A DNA stretch of 64,000 nt from contig NZ_JAGGKV010000001.1 in NCBI RefSeq assembly GCF_017874035.1, positions 744,001-808,000 of the forward strand. The letters are read 5' to 3'. The notes under the pieces were generated by a model. It was given only the letters and a program-made list of their open reading frames with translations, had not been told where the DNA came from and did not search any database. The position numbers were made by a program, and so were the translations under genes. Of this stretch, positions 33,412 to 42,194 are shown piece by piece (the stretch's first letter is position 1; the number at the start of each line of letters is the position of its first letter). The DNA comes from Paenibacillus aceris. Lineage in GTDB: Bacteria; Bacillota; Bacilli; Paenibacillales; NBRC-103111.

Positions 33412-34287
33412 TTAATACGAAACACGGTCCGAACGCAGCGCTTTGAACTGCAAGGCCGTTAATACAGACAACAAAGTCAGGAACAAAACAGAACCTGCGG
33501 AAGCTAAGCCAAACGAATAGTTGGCAAAGGCCGTGTGATAAATGTAAGTGGTCAAAATTTCGGTGGCATAATTGGGGCCGCCATCTGTCATCGTAAAGAT
33601 CAAATCAAAAGCTTTAAATGACTGGATCGTCGTATAGGCAACAACAATTGTCGCTGACGGAGCTAAAAGCGGCCATGTCACTTTGCGGAACACCTGCCAT
33701 TTGGTGCCACCGTCCATTTTGGCCGCTTCATACAACTCCTCTGGAATCGCCTGCAGTCCTGCAATGAATACAATCATCATTTGCCCGGCATGCGCCCAGA
33801 CCTGTACGCCTGCAATGGCGTAGAGCGCGATTTTGACCCCGCCAATCCAGTTTTGCCCCCACGCTCCAAGCCCTGTTTGGTGGAGTAATGTGTTGATGAG
33901 ACCAAGTGACGGATCATACATAAACGACCAAATCAGTCCTACCGCAACAGAAGAAAGGATGGTCGGGAAGAAGTAAAGCGCACGCAGAAGAACGTGAGTT
34001 TTCCTGTTTTTGACCAGCAGCATCGCTAAAACCAAGGACAATAGGGTTTGTGCGATCACAACCGTCAGCATGAATTTCGTGTTGTTCCAGAGTGCTTTCT
34101 GGAAGACGATGTTGTGCAGCGTTTTGGCGTAATTGTTTAAACCGACAAGCTGATAGGACGGCGAAACGCCGTCCCAGTCCGTAAAGGAGTAAAACAGTCC
34201 TGTTAATGTCGGTCCCACAAATAATAACAAATAAAGCAGCGTTCCCGGCAGAAGAAACAACCATAAAACTCGGCGATTATGTGTCAT
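33412..34287 (-). CDS. Sugar ABC transporter permease, MalF type
   Basis: A 291-residue permease with the CUT1 opening (WLFLLPGTLLYLLLFVGPTL) and EAA loop (ELYEAAKMDGGTKWQVFRKVTWPLL), then the usual TDGGPNYATEILTTYIY. It begins 1 nt after the stop of the binding-protein gene and lacks a good ribosome site of its own, so its translation is probably coupled to it. It forms the channel with the MalG-type subunit downstream. Confidence 0.9.
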   Translation of the reverse strand: MTHNRRVLWLFLLPGTLLYLLLFVGPTLTGLFYSFTDWDGVSPSYQLVGLNNYAKTLHNIVFQKALWNNTKFMLTVVIAQTLLSLVLAMLLVKNRKTHVLLRALYFFPTILSSVAVGLIWSFMYDPSLGLINTLLHQTGLGAWGQNWIGGVKIALYAIAGVQVWAHAGQMMIVFIAGLQAIPEELYEAAKMDGGTKWQVFRKVTWPLLAPSATIVVAYTTIQSFKAFDLIFTMTDGGPNYATEILTTYIYHTAFANYSFGLASAGSVLFLTLLSVLTALQFKALRSDRVSY

Positions 34288-34288
34288 C

Positions 34289-35596
34289 TTATTTAACTAG
34301 ATGCTGATCGATAATAGCCTGCGCTTCTTTCGCTGCGTCTTGTGGCGATTTACCGCTGAGCACAGCCTGAATCGAGTTCGTTACGGCCTTCTGATTATCG
34401 GCATTGGTGATGCTGAAACGTGGCTGGAAGAGTGTTTTCTTACTTGCCCAATCTGTCGCTACCTGCAGCTCAGGCGTTGTGTACTGGACGTCTTTGACCG
34501 TTACATTTTGCCCCGTTTCATTCGCATACGTACCCGCAATTTCCTTACGGCTTAAAAATTCGATGAATTTCTTAGCCTCAGCCGGATGCTTGGATTTACT
34601 ATTCACCGCTAACATAAATGTGCTTGTGTGAACGCCCTCGAATTTTGCCTGATCGGCAGCCACAGTAATGGGAGCGAGCAATTTTTGCTCCAGATTCGGG
34701 TTTTGCTTTTTATTTTGTGCTAATTGGTAAGATCCGCTGGCCAGAATGGCCGCTTTTTCTTGGATAAAAAGAGCTCCCGCTGCCGCATCCTTCGTGCCAA
34801 GCGCATCAGGCTGGAGATATCCCTTATCGTTAAGCTCCTTGAATTGAGTTAAGGTTTTGATCCAGAATTCATCCGTTAATTTGGCTTGACCCGCTTCAAC
34901 TTTAGTGAAAATATCAGGGCTTGGTTCATTGTTCATAACCATCGTATTCATAAATTGCCCCGGACCGATATCAGCACCAGCAAAAGCAATCGGAATAATG
35001 CCGTTCTTTTTCAACGTTTCGCACAAGGTTAGAAAGCCTTCCCAATCCTTAGGAGGAGTGAGATTAAACTTTTGGAACAGTTTCACATTATAAATCGGAT
35101 CGTTGTAAACCAGTTGATAGGGTACAGCCACTTGTTTACCGTCTTTTTTGCCTACTTGAATGAGGGTATCATTAAAATTGCTTAGAAATTTTTCCGAAGA
35201 TAAATCCGTGAAAATACCCGCTTTCGATAAAGCTTCAAATTGAGCGCCAGGGAACGATGTAAAAACGTCGCCAACAGAACCGTCCGCCAACTTGGCTTGC
35301 GCTGTGGATTGGTACTGCTCCGAGGGCATCGTTTGCATCTCGACCTTAATGGACGGATTCTCCGCTTGGAATTTAGCAATAATGCCATTCAAGGAGTTCA
35401 CATCTTCTCCACGCCAATGCAGAAAACTTATTGTGACAGGTTTGCCGGAAGCTGCTGTCGTGCTGGCTGGATTAGTCCCGGACGATACTGCTGGAGTCGA
35501 GGAACTGCTCGTTGTTGATCCGCATGCCGCTGTTAAAATGGATAACAACGTGACAGATGCGACGAGAAAACTGCTCTTTCTCTTATGTTTTTTCAT
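34289..35596 (-). CDS. Sugar-binding lipoprotein of ABC importer
   Basis: A 435-residue solute-binding protein. The signal peptide ends in a lipobox TAAC with Cys25, followed by a Ser/Thr-rich linker. The body has VTISFLHWRGEDVNSLNGII and the usual CUT1 features FPGAQFEALSKAGIFTDLS and EFLSRKEIAGTY. AGGAGG precedes the ATG. It lies 44 nt after the SsuD-like monooxygenase gene on the same strand and has no terminator between. Confidence 0.9.
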   Translation of the reverse strand: MKKHKRKSSFLVASVTLLSILTAACGSTTSSSSTPAVSSGTNPASTTAASGKPVTISFLHWRGEDVNSLNGIIAKFQAENPSIKVEMQTMPSEQYQSTAQAKLADGSVGDVFTSFPGAQFEALSKAGIFTDLSSEKFLSNFNDTLIQVGKKDGKQVAVPYQLVYNDPIYNVKLFQKFNLTPPKDWEGFLTLCETLKKNGIIPIAFAGADIGPGQFMNTMVMNNEPSPDIFTKVEAGQAKLTDEFWIKTLTQFKELNDKGYLQPDALGTKDAAAGALFIQEKAAILASGSYQLAQNKKQNPNLEQKLLAPITVAADQAKFEGVHTSTFMLAVNSKSKHPAEAKKFIEFLSRKEIAGTYANETGQNVTVKDVQYTTPELQVATDWASKKTLFQPRFSITNADNQKAVTNSIQAVLSGKSPQDAAKEAQAIIDQHLVK

Positions 35597-35640
35597 GGAA
35601 AGACCTCCTGATTAGGTGTTTATTGGGGATAGTGCTCGCA

Positions 35641-36834
35641 TTATCCTTTCGTTGTCACTTTGGCTTGTGCCAGCTTCAATTGCCATTTTTCCCGGAATAA
35701 AGGAAGCGCGGCTTGACCGAATGTCTCCGCCTCTTCCAGATGCGGATAACCGGAGAGGATGAACGAAGAGATGCCTAATTCCGCATACTCGACTAAACGA
35801 TCTGCAACCTGCTCAGCTGTGCCGACGATGAGGATCGCGCCGCCCGAGCGAACAAGCGACAAGCCCGTCCACAGATTGGGTCCAACAACGAACTGTTGGT
35901 TTTTCGATAGCTCTCGCAAATCGTTCTGACGCTGCTGGTTTGTAGCATCTGTTTTGGCAAACGCCGCTTGCGCCTTCTCCATCGCTTCGGGCGATACTTT
36001 TGAGATGCTCTCCCAAGCCGCCGCCCATGCCTCCTCTTCCGTTTCACGAACGAGTACCTGCGCTCTTAGACCATAGTGAAGGGGACGATTGACTCCCGTT
36101 TCTGCCGTATATTCGGCCCGTACCGCTTCTATCTCATCGATTTGCTCACGAATCCAATCGTGCGGCTCTCCCCACATCAGATATGTGTCTGCAAATTCAA
36201 CGGCCAATCGCTTGGCTGCGGGTGAACTACCTCCTAGGTAAAAAGGCGGATGAGGCTTCTGAATGGTTAAAGGTGAAGAAACCGGACGATTGAATTGATA
36301 GTATTTGCCTTGGTAAGGCTTATTTTCCTTTACAGGCAATGCAGTCGTTGCATCGGCAAATTCAGAAGCAGACAAGACATCCGTTTGCGTCCACGCTTGC
36401 TGCATAACCTCTACATACTCTTTCGCCCGCTCATATCTTTCATCGTGGGCATGCGCTAGCGGGTCTCCTAACTCTTCTAAATCTTGCACGGACGAGCCGG
36501 TTACCACGTTAATCATGGCCCTGCCTCCGGATAGCACATCCAATGCAGCACCCATACGCGCTGCTAACACTGGGGCAACAAGCCCAGGACGTACAGCAAC
36601 TAGCGGACGTAACGAAGTAGTATGACTCATCACCGCAGAACCTACTACCCAAGCGTCCAGACATGCGCCGCCGGTTGGTATGAGGACGAATTCAAAGCCC
36701 GACCGCTCTGCCGCCTGTGCAACGCCGATTAAATAATCTAGCGTAGCTTCCCGCTCCGGGGCTACCCCAACATACTTGCCATCACCCGAAGTCGGTAAAA
36801 ACCAACCAAACTCAATCTCTTTATGAAGTGTCAT
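35641..36834 (-). CDS. SsuD-like flavin-dependent (alkanesulfonate-type) monooxygenase
   Basis: A 397-residue LLM-class enzyme closely following SsuD wording: FGWFLPTSGDGKYVG, LIPTGGACLDAWVVGSA, LRPLVAVRPGLVAPVLAARM, GGRAMINVVTGSS and YQGKYYQFNRPVSSP. SsuD uses reduced FMN and oxygen to release sulfite from sulfonates. It heads an operon with a sugar-type (CUT1) ABC importer and is divergent from an AraC regulator; no flavin reductase is nearby. The pairing resembles oxygenolytic sulfoquinovose pathways, but the substrate is unproven. AGGAGAG precedes the ATG. Confidence 0.87.
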   Translation of the reverse strand: MTLHKEIEFGWFLPTSGDGKYVGVAPEREATLDYLIGVAQAAERSGFEFVLIPTGGACLDAWVVGSAVMSHTTSLRPLVAVRPGLVAPVLAARMGAALDVLSGGRAMINVVTGSSVQDLEELGDPLAHAHDERYERAKEYVEVMQQAWTQTDVLSASEFADATTALPVKENKPYQGKYYQFNRPVSSPLTIQKPHPPFYLGGSSPAAKRLAVEFADTYLMWGEPHDWIREQIDEIEAVRAEYTAETGVNRPLHYGLRAQVLVRETEEEAWAAAWESISKVSPEAMEKAQAAFAKTDATNQQRQNDLRELSKNQQFVVGPNLWTGLSLVRSGGAILIVGTAEQVADRLVEYAELGISSFILSGYPHLEEAETFGQAALPLFREKWQLKLAQAKVTTKG

Positions 36835-36897
36835 TTCAGGCTCTCCTGTCGACTAGATGTCATTATTTTATTTTGCTATTTCCAGTTGTCTGGTCAA

Positions 36898-36921
36898 TAT
36901 CCTATAAAAAAGGTAGGAATA
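36898..36921. promoter_or_regulatory. Inverted repeat in the divergent region (candidate operator)
   Basis: TATCCTA (36898-36904) and TAGGAATA (36914-36921) form an inverted repeat with a 9-nt centre, 64-87 nt upstream of the SsuD-like gene and about 160 nt from the AraC gene. It could be an operator for the AraC or another regulator. Confidence 0.4.
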
Positions 36922-37083
36922 GAATGTATTTGTATCATAACAACGAACCGCGCCCAGGGTCAATGTCAATTCGCGTTATTTTCAACTTGTCAATTTGTGG
37001 GTTGTAATCTTATTATGGAAGTGTACTTCTGCTTCCTTCATGAATTTCCATTATGCAGGGAATGTGAAAAAGAGGTGTAGTCA

Positions 37084-37953
37084 TTGAGGAAAAATATGCG
37101 TGAAGATCACCATGAATATTTGGAAATTACTTATTTTACCCCTTCTGAATTTGAAAAAGCAGGCAATGTCTGGCCTATTCGCATCGGTCATAACATCGCG
37201 AAATCGAATTATCATATCGGCCCCCGAACGACGCCCTACTATTATTTAATTTTTGTCCTGGAGGGCCAAGGGACTTTCATCCAAAACAATCAGACTTTTC
37301 TACTTGGCAAGGGCGACATGTTTTGTTTATTCCCTCAGGTTACGCATGAATATTGGACGATCGCGACCGATCCGCTGCATAAAATCTTCGTTGCTTTTGA
37401 TGGGAAGCAGTCGCTTCACTTGTTGGAACGAATCGGACTAAGCCCCTATTCTCCGCATCTCTCAGGCACAGCAACTGAGCGTGCGATTAGCTTCATGTGG
37501 GATTTCATCGGTGCTGTAGGCGAAGGAGAACGGCAGGCGTCGGATTTGACGAGACTTCATCATCTTTATCGTGTGTTCGATTCATTGTCTGGCATCCATA
37601 AGCCTGCCGCCACCCCTCATAAGCGCGCTCTCACTTGGCTGCAAATGGGCCTCGCTTATATGCAAATCCATTACGCTGAGGGGATATCCGTAGAACGTGT
37701 CTCGGAGCATGTGGGTGTGGAAAGAACTCATTTCACAAAACAATTCAGTAAAACATATGGCGTTACACCGATGCAGTACCTGCAGAGCTTGAAAATGAAT
37801 GAAGCAAAGCTGCTCTTGGAGCAAACGGCTTATACTCTTTCAGAAATTGCGAGTTCCGTTGGCTATCCCGATTTATTTAGTTTCTCTAAAGCGTTTAAAA
37901 AGCAGATCGGGGTACCTCCGACCCTCTATAGAGAACAAAATAGAAGCAATTAA
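37084..37953 (+). CDS. AraC-family regulator divergent from the SsuD-like operon
   Basis: A 289-residue protein with an AraC-type sensor domain (PYYYLIFVLEGQGTFIQNNQ; GDMFCLFPQVTHEYW) and two helix-turn-helix motifs at the end (ISVERVSEHVGVERTHFTKQ and LSEIASSVGYPDLFSFSKAF). The start is a TTG at 37084 with GAGGTG 7 nt upstream. The shared intergenic region makes the SsuD-like/ABC operon its likely target. Confidence 0.85.
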   Translation: MRKNMREDHHEYLEITYFTPSEFEKAGNVWPIRIGHNIAKSNYHIGPRTTPYYYLIFVLEGQGTFIQNNQTFLLGKGDMFCLFPQVTHEYWTIATDPLHKIFVAFDGKQSLHLLERIGLSPYSPHLSGTATERAISFMWDFIGAVGEGERQASDLTRLHHLYRVFDSLSGIHKPAATPHKRALTWLQMGLAYMQIHYAEGISVERVSEHVGVERTHFTKQFSKTYGVTPMQYLQSLKMNEAKLLLEQTAYTLSEIASSVGYPDLFSFSKAFKKQIGVPPTLYREQNRSN

Positions 37954-38068
37954 TCATTTTTAAATGAAATTAGTCAGGAATAGACAATATCTCTCAATTT
38001 ACACCTCTACCAAAAAAGTGTGTTTGATGATAGTTTAAGATATACATCAAAGCGAGGGAGAGATCAGA

Positions 38069-38263
38069 ATGAGAACCATTTATGAGAATTACCGAGGCTT
38101 TAAGATTAGTAAAGAAGAGAGCACCTATAATGCCATATCTTCAGACCAAGTTATTTTTAGCCGCTGGCAGTTAAGCCAAGTTCTGGATACGGTCGATCAA
38201 TATGTGGAAATTTCCGATCACAATTCATCAACAGACACCGAGTTTGGTTTACCGCAAAACTAA
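38069..38263 (+). CDS. 64-residue hypothetical protein
   Basis: Begins MRTIYENYRGFKISKEESTY and contains AISSDQVIFSRWQLSQVLDT, then an acidic polar tail. The YRGFKI opening is reminiscent of small Bacillales proteins of unknown function. GGGAGAG precedes the ATG and a strong terminator follows at 38297, so it is a single-gene unit. Confidence 0.65.
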   Translation: MRTIYENYRGFKISKEESTYNAISSDQVIFSRWQLSQVLDTVDQYVEISDHNSSTDTEFGLPQN

Positions 38264-38296
38264 ACCTCACCATAGCATATCGCTTCGAATGCAAAA

Positions 38297-38335
38297 GAAA
38301 CCTAGCGGTATCTTTACCGCTAGGTTCTTTATTTG
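38297..38335. terminator. Bidirectional terminator between the 64-residue gene and the kinase
   Basis: AACCTAGCGGTA (38299-38310) pairs with TACCGCTAGGTT (38314-38325), followed by CTTTATTTG; on the minus strand TTCTTTTGC follows. Confidence 0.88.
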
Positions 38336-38409
38336 ATCTGTATTTCCAGATCCGTTCCATTGCTACTCGGAGGATGCCATCTCCTGCTGCACGCCAAGGC
38401 ACGTATTTA

Positions 38410-40194
38410 TTAGGCCGGGGGCTGCTTCCATTCATTCTCATCCAGGATCGCGGGAATCTCAATCCAGGCACGTACACCTTGATCTTGTCTATGGCTGTAA
38501 TGCAGGCCGTAGCTGCCCCCAAAATGCAGTTGAATCCGCTTTTGAACATTAATGATTCCGAAGCCCCGGTTGCTTTCTTTCCCTTGCAGAATAGCATTCA
38601 ACATATCGATATCCGCCTGCCGGTAACCGTTATCCTCGACACTGATCGTAACAAGACCATTGCGGCTTCGCACCTTAATCCATAACTCTCCGTCCTGGCT
38701 CATGTGCTTAATGCCGTGCAAAATCGCATTCTCAATAATGGGCTGCAGAATGACCTTCGGCACGAGATACTTTTTCGCATCCTCTTCAATGTCCCAATGT
38801 ACCTTAAACGCGTATTCATAACGGAACAATTGTAAGCGAACGTAGGCCTCCGCATGATTCATTTCCTCCATCACCGGGATCAACAGCTTTCCTTTACTTA
38901 GTCCGATCCGCATAATGAGCGATAAGTCTTTAATCATTTCAGCAGACTCCGTCGCCCCTTCCATAAACGTATGCCAATAGACTGACTCCAGCGTATTGTA
39001 GAGGAGATGCGGATTAATTTGCGTATGGAGAATCGATAATTCAATTTCTTTATGCTTTAATTCCAGCTCATATTGATCATAAATCGTTTGATTCAAACGG
39101 TCTGTCATCCGTATAAAATGATTGCTGAGCAGCACGATCTCGTTTTTACTCTCCGAATGCATCGAAATCGCCAGCGGCCTGCCCGGATGATAGGAATTGG
39201 TAATGCGCGCCAGCCTCGAAATCGGCTTCAAGATCGATTGAATAAAGTACATGCTAGCTAAGATCAAAATAAAGAAATAAATAAACATAATCCAATCCAC
39301 AAGACGCTGCACACTGATATGATCAATAATGATCGATTGGACGGGCACTCTCATAAGCAGTTTCGTGTTTGTAGCTTCACTTGTATGAAGCACATGCATA
39401 TACTCCACGCCAGCTTCCTTCAGCTTATAAACACCTTCCACTTTATCCGCAGCAACAGGCATCGTAGAGCCAATTTGGAATTTCTCCGTGTTGGTAGCAA
39501 GCACCGTATTTTCTTGGTCCAGTAACATGACTTGGCCATCCGCATACTTATCAAAGGGCGAAAAATCCTGCTGCAGAGGCGTCTCAATGCCCGACACAAG
39601 CAAGTAACCGATGACGGTTTCCCCGTTATAAATGCTGTTGAGCTGACGCAAATAAGCAACGGTTTTCACGTTATTCGGATTATAGCCGAACTTATCGATA
39701 ACGCGAAGAACTCCTTTTCCCTTCGCTTGACTAACCGATTTGTACCAAGAGAGTGCATTCAAATCGGTAGCGTAAAAGATGCCGTTGTTTAAAATATCGG
39801 AATTGGGCACGAAGGAATACTGTTTGTCGGTATCCGAAAAGAACATGGAATAGCGAATCGCATTCGTTGAATAATTGCTCAAATATTTATCCAGCTTCTT
39901 GAAGATTTCAAACCGCTCATATTCCGACGAGGAGGGAATGCTGGCAAGTTGTTGAATCTCCTGAGATATCATAATTTTCTCCGTTTTTTCCTCGAAATCG
40001 CTGCTTTCCCTATCCAACGTTAAGTGACTTCCCCGCACTAATTGCAGCAGCGCGTTTCCTACTTGCTCTTCTGTAATAGACTCCAACTTCTTGGCGACGA
40101 CCAAATCCAAAACCAATATCGGGATGACGACGAATAAGATGAGCAGGACGATCAGCTTTTTCATCAGATTCATATTACGCAGCATTTTTCGCAT
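38410..40194 (-). CDS. Sensor histidine kinase (YesM type) of the second two-component system
   Basis: A 594-residue kinase with membrane helices near 12-32 and 300-320, an extracellular sensor region between them, a HAMP-like segment (SILKPISRLARI), phospho-acceptor His396 in HTQINPHLLYNTLE, and an ATPase domain. The glycine-rich G1 box reads VEDNGYRQ instead of the usual DNGxG, while the later RGFGIINVQKRI is normal. It lies downstream of the sugar importer it presumably serves, but a terminator at 40296 separates them, so it may have its own promoter. Confidence 0.87.
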   Translation of the reverse strand: MRKMLRNMNLMKKLIVLLILFVVIPILVLDLVVAKKLESITEEQVGNALLQLVRGSHLTLDRESSDFEEKTEKIMISQEIQQLASIPSSSEYERFEIFKKLDKYLSNYSTNAIRYSMFFSDTDKQYSFVPNSDILNNGIFYATDLNALSWYKSVSQAKGKGVLRVIDKFGYNPNNVKTVAYLRQLNSIYNGETVIGYLLVSGIETPLQQDFSPFDKYADGQVMLLDQENTVLATNTEKFQIGSTMPVAADKVEGVYKLKEAGVEYMHVLHTSEATNTKLLMRVPVQSIIIDHISVQRLVDWIMFIYFFILILASMYFIQSILKPISRLARITNSYHPGRPLAISMHSESKNEIVLLSNHFIRMTDRLNQTIYDQYELELKHKEIELSILHTQINPHLLYNTLESVYWHTFMEGATESAEMIKDLSLIMRIGLSKGKLLIPVMEEMNHAEAYVRLQLFRYEYAFKVHWDIEEDAKKYLVPKVILQPIIENAILHGIKHMSQDGELWIKVRSRNGLVTISVEDNGYRQADIDMLNAILQGKESNRGFGIINVQKRIQLHFGGSYGLHYSHRQDQGVRAWIEIPAILDENEWKQPPA

Positions 40195-40295
40195 ACTGAC
40201 TTTCCTTCCTTTCCAGCCATTCCATCAGGTCATGTTTCCGATCTGCCTTGCTTTCACATAGTTTCGCTGCAGCGGATACGTTCTCCTTTAGGCAA

Positions 40296-40332
40296 AAGAA
40301 AACGCCACCAGAAATAGCTTCTGATGGGCGTT
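40296..40332 (-). terminator. Terminator after the second CUT1 importer operon
   Basis: AAAACGCCACCAGAAA (from 40299) pairs with TCTGATGGGCGTT (to 40332), with a 5-nt loop and one bulge. On the minus strand TTTTCTTTTGCC follows. Confidence 0.78.
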
Positions 40333-40338
40333 CTTCAC

Positions 40339-41220
40339 TTATCCCTTAACACCGGAAACCGAAATACCGCGAATAATAAATTTTTGGAAAACGAGGAAAA
40401 ACACCACCGGAGGCAGCATTGCCATTGTCAATACCGCAAATCGGACACTCCACGGAATCACTGATGTCGAGTACACAACGTATAGATAGATGCCTGTTGC
40501 GAGCGGGTACATTCCTCTTTCCGACATGACAAGACTAGGCCAGTAGAAATCGTTCCACGTCGCCGAAAAAGATAACATGAGCAGCGTACCAATGATCGGC
40601 GTGGAAAGCGGAACCGCAATTCGGATAAAAGAGCTGAATTCACTTGCCCCATCGATCCTCGCAGCTTCCAGAATTTCTTTGTGGATGCCGTCGAAGAAGT
40701 TTTTGAGCAGCAGCATGAAATACGCATTCGCCGCAGCCGGCAGCCAGAAAGCCCAGTAAGTATTCAGCATGCCCAAACTTTTCAAATTGAGTAAGTTAGG
40801 CACGATGTACGTAGCCGGCGGGATGAGCAGCGTGGAAAAGAAGAACAGCGTCACCCAACGTTTGAAAGGAACTTTTAAATGCGACAGCGCGTATGCCGCT
40901 AATCCGATTAACAGCAGGGAAACAATAACGTTGCCGACATAGATAAGCATAGTATTTTTGAGAAATGTCAACAAAGGCAGGTCAAATCCGGTAAACGCAT
41001 CCTTATAGTTGGTCCAAATCCAGCTTTTTGGGAAAAAGGTCGGAGGAAAAGCGAAAAATTCCTCCCGCGTTTTGAGCGAACCGAAAAACGTATCAAAAAA
41101 CGGATACAGCATCGTCGCCCCCATCAAGAGCATCAGCACCACCATGATGGTATAACCTGTGCGTACGGTGCCTTTTTTCATATCATATCTTGAAATAATG
41201 CCGCGTTCTTCTTGCTTCAT
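40339..41220 (-). CDS. Sugar ABC transporter permease, MalG type (second TCS locus)
   Basis: A 293-residue CUT1 permease with six helices and EAA loop (EILEAARIDGASEFSSFIRIAVPLS), ending RGISVSGVKG. Its ATG overlaps the stop of the upstream permease by 4 nt (ATGA), so the two are translated together. GAGGTGAT precedes the start. Confidence 0.92.
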   Translation of the reverse strand: MKQEERGIISRYDMKKGTVRTGYTIMVVLMLLMGATMLYPFFDTFFGSLKTREEFFAFPPTFFPKSWIWTNYKDAFTGFDLPLLTFLKNTMLIYVGNVIVSLLLIGLAAYALSHLKVPFKRWVTLFFFSTLLIPPATYIVPNLLNLKSLGMLNTYWAFWLPAAANAYFMLLLKNFFDGIHKEILEAARIDGASEFSSFIRIAVPLSTPIIGTLLMLSFSATWNDFYWPSLVMSERGMYPLATGIYLYVVYSTSVIPWSVRFAVLTMAMLPPVVFFLVFQKFIIRGISVSGVKG

Positions 41221-42128
41221 GCTTTATCACCTCTGCGCTGCAGCAAATTGTATAACACAGACAATAGGATTAAGACGAAAAACATTAAGCTGCCCATCGC
41301 GCTTGCTTTGCCAAAATCAAGATCGCGGAATGCCGTATGATTAAGCCACAGCAGGTACGTTAGCGTTGCATTATTCGGCCCGCCGTCCGTCATGGACAAC
41401 TGTGCCTGGAAGCCCTGTGACGTAGTGATCACCTGCAAGAGCAGTAGAAGCAGCATCAATGTTCGGATACTCGGCAAAGTGATGTAGCGGATACGCTGCC
41501 AAACGCTTGCCCCGTCGATCTCGGCCGCTTCGTATATGTCCCGCGGAATTCCTACGATAGCCGCGATATAGATGAGCGTCGCCGCACCGAAGCTTTGCCA
41601 TGTTTCGAGCAAAACAATGGAGCCCATGGCTAACTTAGGGCTGAAGAATTGCAGCTGTGGAAGCCCTAACGTTTGCAAAAGGGAGTTGATCGGACCTACT
41701 GCATCATAGAACCACTGCCACATGCCATAGAGGACGATAGCGGGAATCGCACTTGGCAAATATCCGATAATGCGCGCTCCCCCCTGAAACCACTTCAATT
41801 CCGAGACAGCGATAGCAATGAGCGGAGGAACCCAGAAGCCAATCACGATACCAAGCGCCATATAATACAAGGTATTTTTGACAGAAATCAGCAGAAGCTC
41901 ATCCTGAAAAATACTTAGATAATTTGCCAGACCAATAAAGTGATTGCCATCCACGAAATCAATATTGTAAAAGCTGTAGAAAACCCCTTTAATAATTGGT
42001 ACCCACAAGAAAATGATAAAGAACACAATCTCCGGGATAAGGAATAGGGTTCCCCACAGATACCAATTGATTTTCTTCTTTACGGAGCTTGCCGCTGCAA
42101 CAGGCCGTACATACAATTCTGTATCCAT
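41217..42128 (-). CDS. Sugar ABC transporter permease, MalF type (second TCS locus)
   Basis: A 303-residue permease with the usual opening (YLWGTLFLIPEIVFFIIFLW) and EAA loop (DIYEAAEIDGASVWQRIRYITLPSI), then TDGGPNNATLTYLLWL. The ATG at 42128 has AAGGAG 8 nt upstream. It partners with the permease encoded downstream and the lipoprotein upstream. Confidence 0.92.
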   Translation of the reverse strand: MDTELYVRPVAAASSVKKKINWYLWGTLFLIPEIVFFIIFLWVPIIKGVFYSFYNIDFVDGNHFIGLANYLSIFQDELLLISVKNTLYYMALGIVIGFWVPPLIAIAVSELKWFQGGARIIGYLPSAIPAIVLYGMWQWFYDAVGPINSLLQTLGLPQLQFFSPKLAMGSIVLLETWQSFGAATLIYIAAIVGIPRDIYEAAEIDGASVWQRIRYITLPSIRTLMLLLLLLQVITTSQGFQAQLSMTDGGPNNATLTYLLWLNHTAFRDLDFGKASAMGSLMFFVLILLSVLYNLLQRRGDKA

Positions 42129-42149
42129 CTCCAACACTCCTTATGAAAT

Positions 42150-42181
42150 CGGACCTAAACCGCGAAGGCGGCTTAGATCCG
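42150..42181 (-). promoter_or_regulatory. Intercistronic hairpin between binding-protein and permease genes (second TCS locus)
   Basis: CGGACCTAAACCGC (42150-42163) pairs with GCGGCTTAGATCCG (42168-42181) with two mismatches around a 4-nt loop. No T-run follows, so it probably modulates mRNA stability or partial read-through between the binding-protein and permease genes, as at 7783. Confidence 0.6.
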
Positions 42182-42194
42182 ATCGATCCGGTCA

